DNA of 64,000 nucleotides, taken from Sphaerobacter sp. Its GTDB lineage: Bacteria > Chloroflexota > Chloroflexia > Thermomicrobiales > Thermomicrobiaceae. Below, piece after piece: positions 1 to 9,112 of this stretch (the first letter of the stretch is position 1; the number at the start of each line of letters is the position of its first letter). The notes below the pieces were generated by a model that had not been told where the DNA came from, made no database searches, and saw only the letters and a program-made list of their open reading frames with translations. The translations under genes and the position numbers were made by a program. Location of the stretch: assembly GCA_029961075.1 (NCBI GenBank), contig JASBVL010000081.1, forward strand, positions 1 to 64,000. Reading direction: 5' to 3'.

Positions 1-38
1 CGGGTGCCGATTCCCCCAATCCGCACGACGGACCCTCC

Positions 39-69
39 CACGGGAGCCGGCCAGTGGCCGGCTCCCGTG
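39..69. terminator. Strong hairpin, likely terminator of a gene upstream of the window
   Basis: A perfect 14-bp inverted repeat (CACGGGAGCCGGCC and its complement) surrounds a 3-nt loop. There is no T-tract, as is usual for GC-rich terminators. It probably ends transcription entering from the left; the gene it serves is outside the window. Confidence 0.6.
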
Positions 70-196
70 CCATTGCCCATCGCCACGAGCGGGATGCCAA
101 GGCTCCGCGCGTCCTGTCGAGGGCGACGCCGCCGACCCCGGGCTCGGGTATGATGGGAGGCCCGGAGAGGACGGCAACACGGAGAGGAGGCCCCCA

Positions 197-916
197 CTGG
201 AGCGCGAGGAGATCCGCGTCGCGACGTTCGACTGCTACGGCACCTTGATCGACTGGGAGGGCGGCGCCGGCTCGTTCCTCTACGCGCTGGCGCTGCGGCT
301 CGGGGACCCCAATCCCGAGCCTGGCCCCGCGCTGCGCGAGCGCTGGGAGGCGTTGCAGTTCGACCTGCTCGCCGGGGAGTATCGCCCCTACAAGGAGATC
401 CTGGCCGAGAGCCTGCGGCGCTGGATGGCGGAGCGCGGCTATCCGTGGGGCCCGGCCTACGGCGAGGAGCTCGTGCGCGCCATGCGGAGCTGGCAGCCCT
501 TCCCCGACACGCGCCCGGCGCTGCTCCAGGCCCGCGCGGCCGGCCTGCGGCTGGTCATCCTGTCCAACACGGACCGGGACATCATGGCGCATACCCTCCG
601 CCACCTCGACGTCCCGTTCGACCAGGTCATCGTGGCCGAGGACGTCGGGGCCTACAAGCCGTCGGAGCGCGGCTTTCGGTACGCGCTGGAGCGCATCGGC
701 GAGCCGCCGGAGCGCATCCTGCACGTCGCCTTCGGCTTCAAGTACGACATCGGACCCGCTCAGCGCCTGGGCTTCCGCACCGCCTGGATCAACCGCCACG
801 TCGAGGCCGCGCCCGGCGCGGAGCGACCCGACTTCGTCTGGCGCGACCTGTGGGGGCTGGCGGAGTTCGTCGGCGGCCCCGGTCCCGTGCCGGGGGGCAG
901 TCCCACCCGGCGCTAG
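197..916 (+). CDS. HAD-superfamily hydrolase, haloacid dehalogenase type II-like
   Basis: A HAD-fold hydrolase that probably acts on a small phosphorylated or halogenated substrate; the substrate cannot be read from the sequence. Motif I is FDCYGTLIDW, with Asp as nucleophile, near residues 11-20. Motif II is LSNTDRD, motif III is the Lys in GAYKPSE, and motif IV is the YDIGPAQRLGFRTAWINR region. No ATG or GTG in this frame lies upstream of motif I. A TTG at 245 would delete the catalytic Asp. A CTG at 197 sits 6 nt after GGAGAGGAGG (181-190), so I place the start there; this codon is inferred, not proven. The product is about 239 aa, normal for the family. A TATGAT (149-154) may be its -10 box. 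It stands alone, followed by a 466-nt gap before the liv operon. Confidence 0.82.
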   Translation: MEREEIRVATFDCYGTLIDWEGGAGSFLYALALRLGDPNPEPGPALRERWEALQFDLLAGEYRPYKEILAESLRRWMAERGYPWGPAYGEELVRAMRSWQPFPDTRPALLQARAAGLRLVILSNTDRDIMAHTLRHLDVPFDQVIVAEDVGAYKPSERGFRYALERIGEPPERILHVAFGFKYDIGPAQRLGFRTAWINRHVEAAPGAERPDFVWRDLWGLAEFVGGPGPVPGGSPTRR

Positions 917-1055
917 CCGCCGGCGACCGGCTGCCCGGTCGCCGGCATCCCCGCGGCACCGGACCGTGCCGGCCCCGCGCCCGTGGCTGCGCAGGTCCGG
1001 GCCGCCCTCTTCCGCGCGTACGGCGGGCGGCGCCATCCGCCCCGAAGCCTGCCGC

Positions 1056-1084
1056 TAGACAACACCCACGCCTCCGCGTATACT
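1056..1084 (+). promoter_or_regulatory. Sigma-70-type promoter of the liv operon
   Basis: TAGACA (1056-1061) and TATACT (1079-1084) are separated by exactly 17 bp, one mismatch each from consensus. It is the best promoter match in the 917-1382 gap and faces the transporter operon. Transcription would start near 1091. Confidence 0.65.
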
Positions 1085-1090
1085 CGCAGG

Positions 1091-1382
1091 CATCAATCCA
1101 GTCCAGAGTGGTTGTGACCGCGACCGTGTAGGGGATCGCGAACGCGCTCCGGCAGCAGCCTTGGGCGAAGGTTCCCGGACGCGTGCGCCTGCTGGGTGGA
1201 AACCGGGCCGCACCGGGATCATGCGGCGTGTGCTGCGGGGTCCGGCCGGCGCGGTCGGGGGCAGGGTAGCGCGATGCTGCCGTCCCCACCGGCGCGCAGT
1301 GGACGGAGGTGGTGCCCTGGCGACCGATGAGGCCACTCGCCCACTGGTGCTGCGGATCGGAATGGATGCGAGGAGGAGTGGT
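1091..1382 (+). other. Long untranslated leader of the liv operon
   Basis: About 290 nt separate the predicted transcription start from the ATG of the binding protein. The rest of the 917-1382 gap shows no credible gene. The leader is GC-rich with several potential stems, and a GGGTGG..ACCG string near 1193 loosely recalls a T-box, but I could not find a specifier loop or antiterminator pairing. I do not assign it to a known riboswitch class. Confidence 0.35.
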
Positions 1383-2699
1383 ATGGCTCCACGTCACCCA
1401 AGCACGCGCCCGCGTCGACTGCCTCTGCTGCTCCTGGCCGTGGTGCTCCTGCTGCCGGCCCTCGTCGCCTGCGGTGAGGCCAGCAGTCCGACGGCCAGCT
1501 CGGGTGGGGGCGGCGGCACGACCCCCACCACCGCGAGCGGCTCGCCCGGCGCCGGCGGGGACAAGGGCGTCATCCGCATCTACTCCAGTTGGCCGCTGAC
1601 CGGATCCAGCCAGAAGCTGGGCCAGGACATGGTCGATTCGGTCAAGCTGGCGATCGAGGATCGCAATGGCACGGTGGCCGGCTACACCATCGAGTACGTG
1701 CCGCTCGACGATGCCACCGCGGCCCAGGGCACCTGGGACGCCGGCAAGGAGGCTGAGAACGCCAACAAGGTCGTGGCCGACCCGGATGCGATGGTCTACA
1801 TCGGCACCTACAACTCCGGCGCGGCCAAAATCTCGATCCCTATTCTGAATGTGGCCAAGATGGCGATGATCAGCCCCGCTAACACCTACCCCGGGCTGAC
1901 CAAGGCTGCCGAGGGCGTGGTCGAGGCGAACGAGCCCGACGTCTACTACCCGAACGGCGTCCGCAACTACTGCCGGGTCTGCCCGACCGACGAGCTGCAG
2001 GGCGCGGTGGCGGCGAACTGGGCGAAGGAGCTCGGGGCACAGAAGGTGTACGTCCTCGACGACACCCAGCTCTACGGGCATGGCATCGCGGTGGTCTTCG
2101 CCAACACGGCGCGGGAGATCGGGCTGGAGGTTCTGGGCGGGCCAGAGGGCATCGACTACAAGGCGCCCGACTACCGCGCGCTGATGACGAAGATCAAGAG
2201 CCTCGACCCGGACCTCATCTACTTCGGCGGCCTGACCGACACCAATGCCGGCAAGCTGGTGCAGGACATGCGCGCGGTCGGGATGACTGACGTGATGTTT
2301 ATGGGGCCGGACGGCATCTTCAACGACGACTTCATCAAGGCGGCCGGGCCGGCGGCGGAGGGCGTCTACGCCACCTTCGGCGGGCTGCCCGGGTCCGAGC
2401 TGACTGGCAAGGGCGCCGACTGGTACCGGAAGTTCAAGGAGAAGTACGGCCACGAGCCGGACGCCTACGCGGCCTACGCCTACGAGGCGGCCTCGGTCGC
2501 GCTCGCGGCCATCGAGAAGGCCGGGGTGAAGGATCGCGAGAAGATCCGCGAGGCCCTGGTCAACACCAAGGACTTCGACGGCCTGCTGGGCACCTGGAGC
2601 TTCACCGAGACCTGCGACACCACGCTCACCAAGATGAGCGGCAGCCAGGTCAAGGACGGCAAGTGGACGTTCGTCAAGGCGCTCGAGGCCGGCGTGTAG
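1383..2699 (+). CDS. livK: Branched-chain amino acid ABC transporter substrate-binding lipoprotein
   Basis: The extracellular receptor that captures Leu/Ile/Val or related amino acids and delivers them to LivHMGF. The N-terminus has Arg residues, a Leu-rich membrane stretch and the lipobox LVAC, so it should be a lipoprotein. A low-complexity Ser/Gly/Thr linker follows, then a type I periplasmic-binding fold (Peripla_BP_6) beginning at IRIYSSWPLTGSSQKLGQDM. The start at 1383 is chosen because AGGAGG (1371-1376) lies 6 nt upstream and because the signal peptide begins directly there. Length is 438 aa, normal for the family. It is first in an operon with livH, livM, livG and livF. A hairpin at 2713-2730 may favour higher expression of this gene than of the permeases. 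The exact ligand is inferred. Confidence 0.93.
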   Translation: MAPRHPSTRPRRLPLLLLAVVLLLPALVACGEASSPTASSGGGGGTTPTTASGSPGAGGDKGVIRIYSSWPLTGSSQKLGQDMVDSVKLAIEDRNGTVAGYTIEYVPLDDATAAQGTWDAGKEAENANKVVADPDAMVYIGTYNSGAAKISIPILNVAKMAMISPANTYPGLTKAAEGVVEANEPDVYYPNGVRNYCRVCPTDELQGAVAANWAKELGAQKVYVLDDTQLYGHGIAVVFANTAREIGLEVLGGPEGIDYKAPDYRALMTKIKSLDPDLIYFGGLTDTNAGKLVQDMRAVGMTDVMFMGPDGIFNDDFIKAAGPAAEGVYATFGGLPGSELTGKGADWYRKFKEKYGHEPDAYAAYAYEAASVALAAIEKAGVKDREKIREALVNTKDFDGLLGTWSFTETCDTTLTKMSGSQVKDGKWTFVKALEAGV

Positions 2700-2712
2700 C
2701 GTAGCGGGCGTC

Positions 2713-2730
2713 GGGGCGGGTGCCCGCCCC
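2713..2730 (+). terminator. Intercistronic hairpin after the binding-protein gene
   Basis: GGGGCGG and CCGCCCC pair around GTGC, 14 nt after the livK stop codon. Such a stem between a binding-protein gene and its permease genes is commonly an attenuator or an mRNA 3'-end stabiliser. There is no T-tract, so full termination is unlikely. Confidence 0.45.
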
Positions 2731-2775
2731 GCCGCCTCACCGTGCCACCGATACTAGGAGGGACCGACTCCGCGC

Positions 2776-3705
2776 ATGGACCAGTTGATCCAGACACTCC
2801 TGTTCGGGCTGTCGAACGGGTTCGTCATCGCCCTGATCGCGCTGGGCTACACCCTGGTCTACGGCATCATCCAGCTCATCAACTTCGCCCACGGCGAGAT
2901 CTACATGATCGGCTCGTTCATGGCGTTGACCGTCATCACGACGGCCGGCGTCTCCTGGACCGATCCGGTCGGCGCCCGGCTCGTGGTCATCGTGCTCGCG
3001 CTCATGGCCGCCATGCTCTTCGCGGGCAGCATCAACTTCCTGGTGGACCGCGTCGCCTACCGCCGCCTGCGACGCGCGCCGCGCCTGGCACCCCTCATCA
3101 CCGCCATCGGCTTCTCCTTCGTACTGCAGAACATCGGCATCTGGTGGAAGGGCGCCCGGCCGCTCCAGTTTCCCGCCCTGCTGCCGCCGACGAACATCCT
3201 CACCGATTGGCTGCACCTGGACACCACCATCACCTTCTCGATCCCGATGCTCTTCGTCATGGTCGTGACCGTACCGCTGCTGCTCCTGCTGCGCTGGTTC
3301 GTCCGCAACACGCGCCTCGGGAAGGCGATGCGGGCGACGGCCCAGGACCGGGACGCCGCGGCCCTGATGGGCATCGACGTCAACCGGACCATCAGCCTGA
3401 CCTTCCTGCTCGGCGGCCTGATGGCCGGCGCCGCCGGCCTGATCAACGGGCTGTACAACAACCAGGTCGTGTTCAACATGGGGTTCTTCGCCGGGCTGAT
3501 GGCGTTCACCGCGGCCGTACTCGGCGGGATCGGCAACCTGACCGGCGCGGTGCTGGGCGGCATCTTCCTCGGCCTGGTGGGGGCACTGAGCGACTCGTAC
3601 CTGCAGGCGCAGTGGACGCCGGCCATCGTCTTCGCGGTCCTGGTGCTCGTCATCGTCTTCAAGCCGAGCGGCCTCCTCGGGGAGCAAGTGGCTGACCGCG
3701 CGTAA
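2776..3705 (+). CDS. livH: Branched-chain amino acid ABC transporter permease LivH
   Basis: One of the two membrane subunits that form the channel of the importer. The 309-aa protein has about eight hydrophobic segments and typical LivH sequences: LGYTLVYGIIQLINFAHGE near residue 25, and the cytoplasmic LGKAMRATAQDRDAAALMGI segment that contacts the ATPases near residue 180. The ATG follows the livK stop by 76 nt, with AGGAGGGA upstream at 2757-2764. livM follows within about 12 nt, so the two are co-translated. Length and order (livK-H-M-G-F) match the canonical operon. Confidence 0.95.
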   Translation: MDQLIQTLLFGLSNGFVIALIALGYTLVYGIIQLINFAHGEIYMIGSFMALTVITTAGVSWTDPVGARLVVIVLALMAAMLFAGSINFLVDRVAYRRLRRAPRLAPLITAIGFSFVLQNIGIWWKGARPLQFPALLPPTNILTDWLHLDTTITFSIPMLFVMVVTVPLLLLLRWFVRNTRLGKAMRATAQDRDAAALMGIDVNRTISLTFLLGGLMAGAAGLINGLYNNQVVFNMGFFAGLMAFTAAVLGGIGNLTGAVLGGIFLGLVGALSDSYLQAQWTPAIVFAVLVLVIVFKPSGLLGEQVADRA

Positions 3706-3717
3706 GGAGTGGGGCAC

Positions 3718-4890
3718 GTGTCCGTCCTGAAGGTATTCGTTCCCTGGGGGCTGACGACACCGGAGCGGCGGCGCAAGGCGGTGCCCTTCGTCGTCGTGGT
3801 CATCCTGTCACTCCTCTACCCGCTGTTCGACCAGGCCGTGGGCCTCAACTACATCGACCCGATGGTCAGCATCCTGATCCTGGTGCTGCTGGCCCTGGGC
3901 CTGAACATCGTGGTGGGCTTCGCCGGCCTGCTCGACCTCGGCTACGCCGCGTTCTTCGCCATCGGCGCCTACACGGCCGCGTTCCTCACCTCCCCGGCCA
4001 GTCCCCTGCCGTACGGGACCAACTTCTGGGTGGCCATGCTCCTGAGCTTCTTCGTGGCCATGCTCTTCGGCGTCATCCTTGGCGTGCCGGTCCTCCGGCT
4101 CCATGGCGACTACCTGGCGATCGTGACGCTCGGGTTCGGCGAGATCGTGCCGCGCATCTTCCTCAACCTGGAGGACATCACCGGCGGGAGCAAGGGGATC
4201 AACCCGATCGGCAAGCCGAGCATCTTCGGCTACACGCTGGAGCCCAGCAACCCGGTGGGCTGGTACTACCTCATCATCTGCGTCGGCATCCTCTCGATCT
4301 TCCTCATCAACCGCATGGTCGACTCGCGCCTGGGCCGGGCCTGGATGGCCATGCGGGAGGACGAGGTGGCGGCGGCCAGCGCCGGGATCAACCTGATGCG
4401 CACCAAGCTGCTCGCCTTCGCGATGGGCGCCAGCTTCGCGGGCTTCGCCGGCTCGATCTTCGCCAGCCGCTTTCAGTTCATCGACCCCTTCCGCTTCGAC
4501 TTCACCATCTCGGTGATGGTGCTGGCGATGGTCATTCTGGGCGGCATTGGCAACATCTACGGCGTCATCTTCGGCGGGATCATCATGGCCAGCTACGACC
4601 GCTTCTTCGCCGAGCGGCTCACCGGCTGGTTCCATACGGTGGGCACCGCCACCGGTATCGACCTGCTGACCCGCATCGACCTGCAGAACTCCCGCCTCTT
4701 CATCTTCGGCGCCGCGCTGATCCTGACCATGCTGCTGCGCCCGGAAGGGCTCTTCCCCAGCCGCCGGCGGGCGGCCGAGCTGCACGTCGGCGAGGAGGAG
4801 CCCGAGGCGTTTGCGGGCGGCCAGCCCGTCCTGCAAGAGCAGCAGACGCTGTACGACGTCGAGGCGGAGCGCACCGGGGAGCGCCCGTAG
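3718..4890 (+). CDS. livM: Branched-chain amino acid ABC transporter permease LivM
   Basis: Second membrane subunit of the importer, 390 aa. It has multiple membrane helices, the family segment GLNIVVGFAGLLDLGYAAFF near residue 60, and the ATPase-coupling segment SRLGRAWMAMREDEVAAASA near residue 205. The C-terminal 50 residues are a hydrophilic tail. I prefer the GTG at 3718 because TAAGGAGT (3703-3710) is spaced 7-8 nt from it; a GTG at 3709 overlaps that SD and would add three residues. It follows livH closely and precedes livG by 6 nt. Confidence 0.94.
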   Translation: MSVLKVFVPWGLTTPERRRKAVPFVVVVILSLLYPLFDQAVGLNYIDPMVSILILVLLALGLNIVVGFAGLLDLGYAAFFAIGAYTAAFLTSPASPLPYGTNFWVAMLLSFFVAMLFGVILGVPVLRLHGDYLAIVTLGFGEIVPRIFLNLEDITGGSKGINPIGKPSIFGYTLEPSNPVGWYYLIICVGILSIFLINRMVDSRLGRAWMAMREDEVAAASAGINLMRTKLLAFAMGASFAGFAGSIFASRFQFIDPFRFDFTISVMVLAMVILGGIGNIYGVIFGGIIMASYDRFFAERLTGWFHTVGTATGIDLLTRIDLQNSRLFIFGAALILTMLLRPEGLFPSRRRAAELHVGEEEPEAFAGGQPVLQEQQTLYDVEAERTGERP

Positions 4891-4896
4891 CGCCGC

Positions 4897-5788
4897 ATGG
4901 AGGGACGCAGAGCAACCGTGGATGCCATTCTTCGAGTCAACGCCGTCACCAAGCGCTTCGGCGGCCTGGTCGCGGTGGACCAGGTCGACCTGGCGGTGCC
5001 GCGGCGCGCGATCTTCAGCATCATCGGGCCGAACGGGGCCGGCAAGACGACCCTCTTCAATATGATCGCCGGCTTCTACGAGCCGACCCAGGGGGAGATC
5101 TGGTTCGACGGCCAGCTCGTCGCCGGCCCCGGGCCGCGCCTGGCGCTCCCGGGCGGCAACGGCCGCGCGCGCCTCGGCATCGGCCGGCGCGTCCGCATGG
5201 TCCCGCCCCACCGGATGACCGCGCTCGGCATCGCGCGCACCTTCCAGAACATCCGCCTGTTCCAGAACATGACCGCGCTGGAGAACGTGCTGGTGGGCAT
5301 GCACACCCGGCTGCGGGCCAGCACGCTCGGATCGATCCTGCGCACCCCGGCGGTCGTGCGCGAGGAGCAGGACGCGCGGGCGCGGGCCGAGCAGGTTCTC
5401 CAGCTCGTCGGCCTGGGTCGCGTGCGGGATGAGCTGGCCCGCAACCTGTCGTACGGCGACCAGCGGCGCCTGGAGATTGCGCGGGCGCTGGCGAGCGAGC
5501 CGAAGATGCTCCTGCTCGATGAGCCGACGGCCGGCATGAACCCGCAGGAGACGCAGCGCCTGACGCAGTTCATCCGCCGCCTCCGCGCCGAGCGGGATAT
5601 CACCATCCTCCTGATCGAGCACGACATGCGGGTGGTGATGGGCATCTCCGACACGGTGGCGGTGCTGGATCACGGCGTGAAGATCGCCGAGGGGTCACCG
5701 GCGGAGATCCAGCGCGATCCCCGGGTGATCGAAGCCTATCTCGGACGCGGCGCGGCCGCGGCCCTGGATACGGGAGGCACGACCGACC

Positions 5789-5808
<20 letters not shown>
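4897..5808 (+). CDS. livG: Branched-chain amino acid ABC transporter ATP-binding protein LivG
   Basis: ATPase subunit of the importer. It has Walker A GPNGAGKTT, a Q-loop region at TFQNIRLFQNMTALENVLVG, signature LSYGDQRRLEIARAL, Walker B LLLDEPTAG and the switch His in LLIEHDMRVV. At 303 aa it is slightly longer than usual because of an insert after Walker A (about residues 75-105, rich in Gly/Arg/Pro). The ATG at 4897 is the longest start; a GTG at 4918, preceded by GGAGGG, gives an N-terminus closer to the family (DAILRVNAVTKRFGG) and is a real alternative. The 3' end overlaps livF by 20 nt, which implies translational coupling. Confidence 0.93.
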
Positions 5809-6517
<709 letters not shown>

Positions 6518-6632
6518 GCCCCGCGGGTCCTGCCGCCCCTACCTCGGGCCGGCGCGGTAGAATCAGGTCGGCGCGCCGCCCGGATCGCGGCGGCCCGAGG
6601 CGACCGCGCGACGGAGTGAGAGTGAGGCGGGG

Positions 6633-7010
6633 GTGCGGCACGACGACCGACGAGGCGGCCCGGCGACCACGGAGGGCACGCTCCCGGGGAAAGTGCTGAT
6701 GGCGGGCGTCGGGTTCCTGGTCACGGGCGCCGCGTGGGCCCTCCTCAGCTTCTTCCAATCGGTCGACGGGCAGACGAGCCTGGTGTGGCTCGACGCGGCG
6801 CTGCTGGTCGTCTATCTCGCGACCGGCGCGCTCGTCCTGATGCGCTGGCGCTACGCCTGGCCGCTCGGGCTGCTGGTCGTGCTGGCCGGGGTGGCCGGAG
6901 CCGTCGCCAACGACTACTTCTTCATCGTGGTCCCCAACCTCATCACGGGGTTCATCCTCTTCGTCAGCCGCGCTGAGATGCAGCGCGGGCGCTCCCAGGC
7001 CAGCCAGTAG
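6633..7010 (+). CDS. Small membrane protein of unknown function
   Basis: I do not recognise this 125-aa protein. After a hydrophilic N-terminus of about 20 residues it has four likely membrane helices (about residues 22-40, 52-70, 75-90 and 95-115) and a short basic tail ending RGRSQASQ. A TAGAAT at 6558-6563 could be its -10 box. The GTG at 6633 gives the longest form. An ATG at 6699, just before the first helix and preceded by GGGGAA, is an equally plausible start and would give 103 aa. It lies 115 nt after livF and may be independent of the transporter. Confidence 0.6.
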   Translation: MRHDDRRGGPATTEGTLPGKVLMAGVGFLVTGAAWALLSFFQSVDGQTSLVWLDAALLVVYLATGALVLMRWRYAWPLGLLVVLAGVAGAVANDYFFIVVPNLITGFILFVSRAEMQRGRSQASQ

Positions 7011-7490
7011 GGCGCGCGGCCCACGGGATCGGCCCACCCCTGTCGCCAGCCGCACGCGCTGGTCGGGGTGGCGCGCACGCCGGGGCTGATGCCCGCGGCT
7101 TCCCGCCCCGGCCCGGGGCGCCGTCGTCCGGCCTCCGGTAGGGGAGGGCCTTGTGCCCTCCCGCGTTCGATACGCGCGGGCGGTGCGCCGTGCGGAACAC
7201 GCCCCGCCCGACCCGTGGAACGGCGCGGGCGGTGATGGTGCCGGGGCGCGTGGAGCGCCGGCCTCGAACGGAGCCCGGCCGGCCCCGTCGCCCGACCGCC
7301 CCGCGCGCCGGGGCTGGTGCCCGGGGCTCATGGAGTGTGACGGCATAGTCTGGTAGCCGCGCCAAGCCGGGGCCCGGGGGCTGAAACCCCGGACCCTCTC
7401 GGCGCCCGTGCCGGTCCTTCGGTCGGGGCTTGCTTATCTCGCCTGGGGTCACCCCCTCGATGCCGCGCGCGGGCGCGCGACGCCGTGCCT

Positions 7491-7520
7491 GGTAGGGGCG
7501 GGGCTGGTCCCCGCCCGACC
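7491..7520. repeat. REP-like palindrome, copy 1
   Basis: GGTAGGGG followed by the palindrome GCGGGGCTGGTCCCCGC. The same unit recurs at 7539-7563 and 46266-46293, and related forms with AGGGCCTTGTGCCCT centres occur near 7136 and 46329. Confidence 0.7.
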
Positions 7521-7538
7521 CGGCACAACGTCCACCGC

Positions 7539-7563
7539 GGGCGGGGCTGGTCCCCGCCCCGAC
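7539..7563. repeat. REP-like palindrome, copy 2
   Basis: A near-identical tandem copy of the 7491-7520 palindrome, separated from it by about 18 nt. Confidence 0.7.
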
Positions 7564-7765
7564 CAGAACGGCCCACCGGACCGATCACCGGAGCCAGAGC
7601 ACTCAGGATGACATCAGGGCCGCCCGCCTATCGAGCGCCGCTCGGGATGGCAGGGCGAGCGGTCCTCAGCCAAGGATGGCAGCAGCGTCACCTGCGGCGT
7701 CGATTGACAGTCGGCCGCCCACCGGCGAGAATCAGCTCATCCGCACCGGTGAAAGGAGTGCAGCC

Positions 7766-8500
7766 GTGCTGCTGAACGTCATCGCCGGCTACGACCCGAT
7801 GGACGTCGCCACGCAGCCTATCCCGGTGCCCGACTACACGGAGGGGATCGAGGACGGGGTGGCGGGCCTGCGTGTGGGCGTGCCGCGCACCTACTTCTTC
7901 GACCTTGTCCATCCCGACGTCAAGCGCGGCGTCGAGGAGGCTATCGCCCACCTGGGCGACCTGGGGGCTGAGATCGTCGAGGTCAGCCTGCCCGCGGTCG
8001 AGCACTCGCTCCTCGTCGAGTTCGCCATCGTGTTGGCCGAGGCGACCAGCTATCACGAGCACCTGCTGCGCACCCGGGCCGACCAGTACGCGCCCGACAT
8101 CCGCGTGCTGCTGGAGGCGGGCGAGCTGGTCTCCGGGCCGATGTACCTCAAGGCGCAGCGGCTGCGGACGCTCATCAAGCAGAGCTGCCGCGCGGCGATG
8201 GAGCAGTGCGATGTGCTGGCGACCCCGACCGTCCCCCATCCACCGGTGCCGATCGGCCAGGAGACGGTCACGATCGACGGGGTGGAGGAGCCGCTGCTGG
8301 ACTGCATGATCCGCTTCACCTGCCCGATCGACCTGTCGGGCCAGCCGGCGATCGCGCTCCCGTGCGCCTTCAACGACGACAACCAGCCCGTGGCCAGTCT
8401 CCAGTTGATCGGTCGGCCGTACGACGAGGCCACCATCTGCCTGGTGGCGCGGGCCTACGAGGCCACCACCGACTGGCACACCCGACGACCGGTACTGTAG
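7766..8500 (+). pseudogene. 5'-truncated amidase (C-terminal half only)
   Basis: The sequence matches the C-terminal half of amidase-signature (GatA-like) enzymes: LLNVIAGYDPMD, then GLRVGVPRTYFF, the CDVLATPTVPHPP segment and SGQPAIALPCAF. Full-length family members are about 450-480 aa; here only about 245 aa remain. The Gly/Ser-rich amidase signature with the Lys-Ser-Ser catalytic triad is absent, so the product cannot hydrolyse amides. Recognisable homology begins almost exactly at the GTG at 7766, which is preceded by AAAGGAG (7752-7758). The fragment might therefore still be translated, but I judge it a decayed gene. Its 5' end meets the repeat cluster at 7011-7765. Confidence 0.75.
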
Positions 8501-8507
8501 GAGGCGA

Positions 8508-8560
8508 GCCGGCGCCGCCCGGGACTGGGGGCTCGCCCGCAGGCGCCGGGCGGCGCCGGC
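8508..8560. terminator. Bidirectional terminator-like inverted repeat
   Basis: Fourteen-bp perfect arms (GCCGGCGCCGCCCG at 8508-8521 and its complement at 8547-8560) flank a 25-nt spacer. It sits between two convergent genes, the truncated amidase and the His-rich protein, and could end both transcripts. Confidence 0.5.
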
Positions 8561-8618
8561 GCAGCACGCCGCCGTGGATCCGCCCGCGCTGCATCCCCCG
8601 CTCGGCGGGATGGGCGGC

Positions 8619-8891
8619 TTACGCCGGGGACTGCATCGGGGCGGCGTGGTCGTGGATGTGGACCTCGCGCCCATGGTGCTGCAGCTCATCCTCCTGGTCG
8701 TAGTCGTGGCTGTGCGTCAACTCCGCGTGGTTGTGCTCGTGGGTGTGCCAGTACACCCGATGCTCCACCGGGTCCCCGAAGCCTCCCCGGTAGTGATGGG
8801 TGAGATGGTAGTGGTCGTGCGAGTGCGTGACCGCCGGGTGCGTATGCGTCGGCACCTTCCCCTCGCCCTCAGTCCACTGCCTGGTCGCCAT
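8619..8891 (-). CDS. Histidine-rich small protein, possible metal binder
   Basis: A 90-aa soluble protein with about 20 His residues (22 %), many in alternating H-x-H patterns such as THTH, HSHDHYH, HTHEHNH and HIHDH, mixed with Asp/Glu. This composition suggests Zn, Ni or Cu binding; the function is not known. The start at 8891 is supported by AAAGGAG 8 nt upstream on the minus strand. Similar small His-rich proteins of unknown function exist in actinobacteria and Chloroflexota, by my recollection. It is divergent from the ArsR-like regulator at 9160 and shares a 268-nt intergenic region with it, so co-regulation is possible. No signal peptide is visible. Confidence 0.75.
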   Translation of the reverse strand: MATRQWTEGEGKVPTHTHPAVTHSHDHYHLTHHYRGGFGDPVEHRVYWHTHEHNHAELTHSHDYDQEDELQHHGREVHIHDHAAPMQSPA

Positions 8892-9065
8892 CGGCGCTGC
8901 TCCTTTCACGCGGTGGGCACCTCCTCGCTGGGGGCGCACGTCGGATGCCAGCGGGGGTGGCAGAGCTCGAGAGGATCAGGCGGGGGCGCGCGGGGCTGGT
9001 TCCGGCTGGCCGCCAGGGCGGCGCACGGGCGCACCGCGCGACGACCGGCACGCGACACTCCCCCA

Positions 9066-9094
9066 TTGACAAGGCATCGGGCGGTCGCTAGACT
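9066..9094 (+). promoter_or_regulatory. Sigma-70-type promoter of the ArsR-like regulator
   Basis: TTGACA (9066-9071) matches the -35 consensus exactly and TAGACT (9089-9094) is the -10, with a 17-bp spacer. It faces the regulator gene at 9160. A second TTGACA at 9114-9119 lacks a matching -10. Confidence 0.7.
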
Positions 9095-9102
9095 CCGTGA
9101 TT

Positions 9103-9112
9103 AAAATATTTT
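9103..9112. promoter_or_regulatory. AT-rich palindrome, candidate operator
   Basis: AAAATATTTT is a perfect 10-nt palindrome at about +3 to +12 relative to the predicted transcription start. In DNA of about 70 % GC this AT block is striking. It is well placed to be an autoregulatory site for the winged-helix regulator encoded just downstream. Confidence 0.4.

Larger units (their letters stand above)
7011..7765. repeat. Non-coding repeat cluster
   Basis: About 750 nt without a credible gene. It holds several copies of GC-rich palindromic repeats: GGTAGGGGAGGGCC...CCTCCC near 7136-7163, a GGCCCGGGGGCTGAAACCCC palindrome near 7370-7390, and two copies of a GGGCGGGGCTGGTCCCCGCC palindrome at 7491-7520 and 7539-7563. 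Related units occur near 26.4 kb and 46 kb. The right edge abuts a 5'-truncated amidase gene. Confidence 0.7.

Noticed and set aside
1160-1260. T-box riboswitch in the liv leader
   Set aside because: A GGGTGG..ACCG string is suggestive, but no specifier loop, AG-box or antiterminator/terminator pairing could be drawn.
789-2453. Long minus-strand frame opposite the liv binding protein
   Set aside because: Composition typical of antisense frames in high-GC DNA; the plus strand has a clear lipoprotein gene with SD and promoter.
8869-9104. Small frames in the intergenic region between the His-rich protein and the regulator
   Set aside because: No SD, biased Arg/Pro/Ala composition, and they overlap the promoter.
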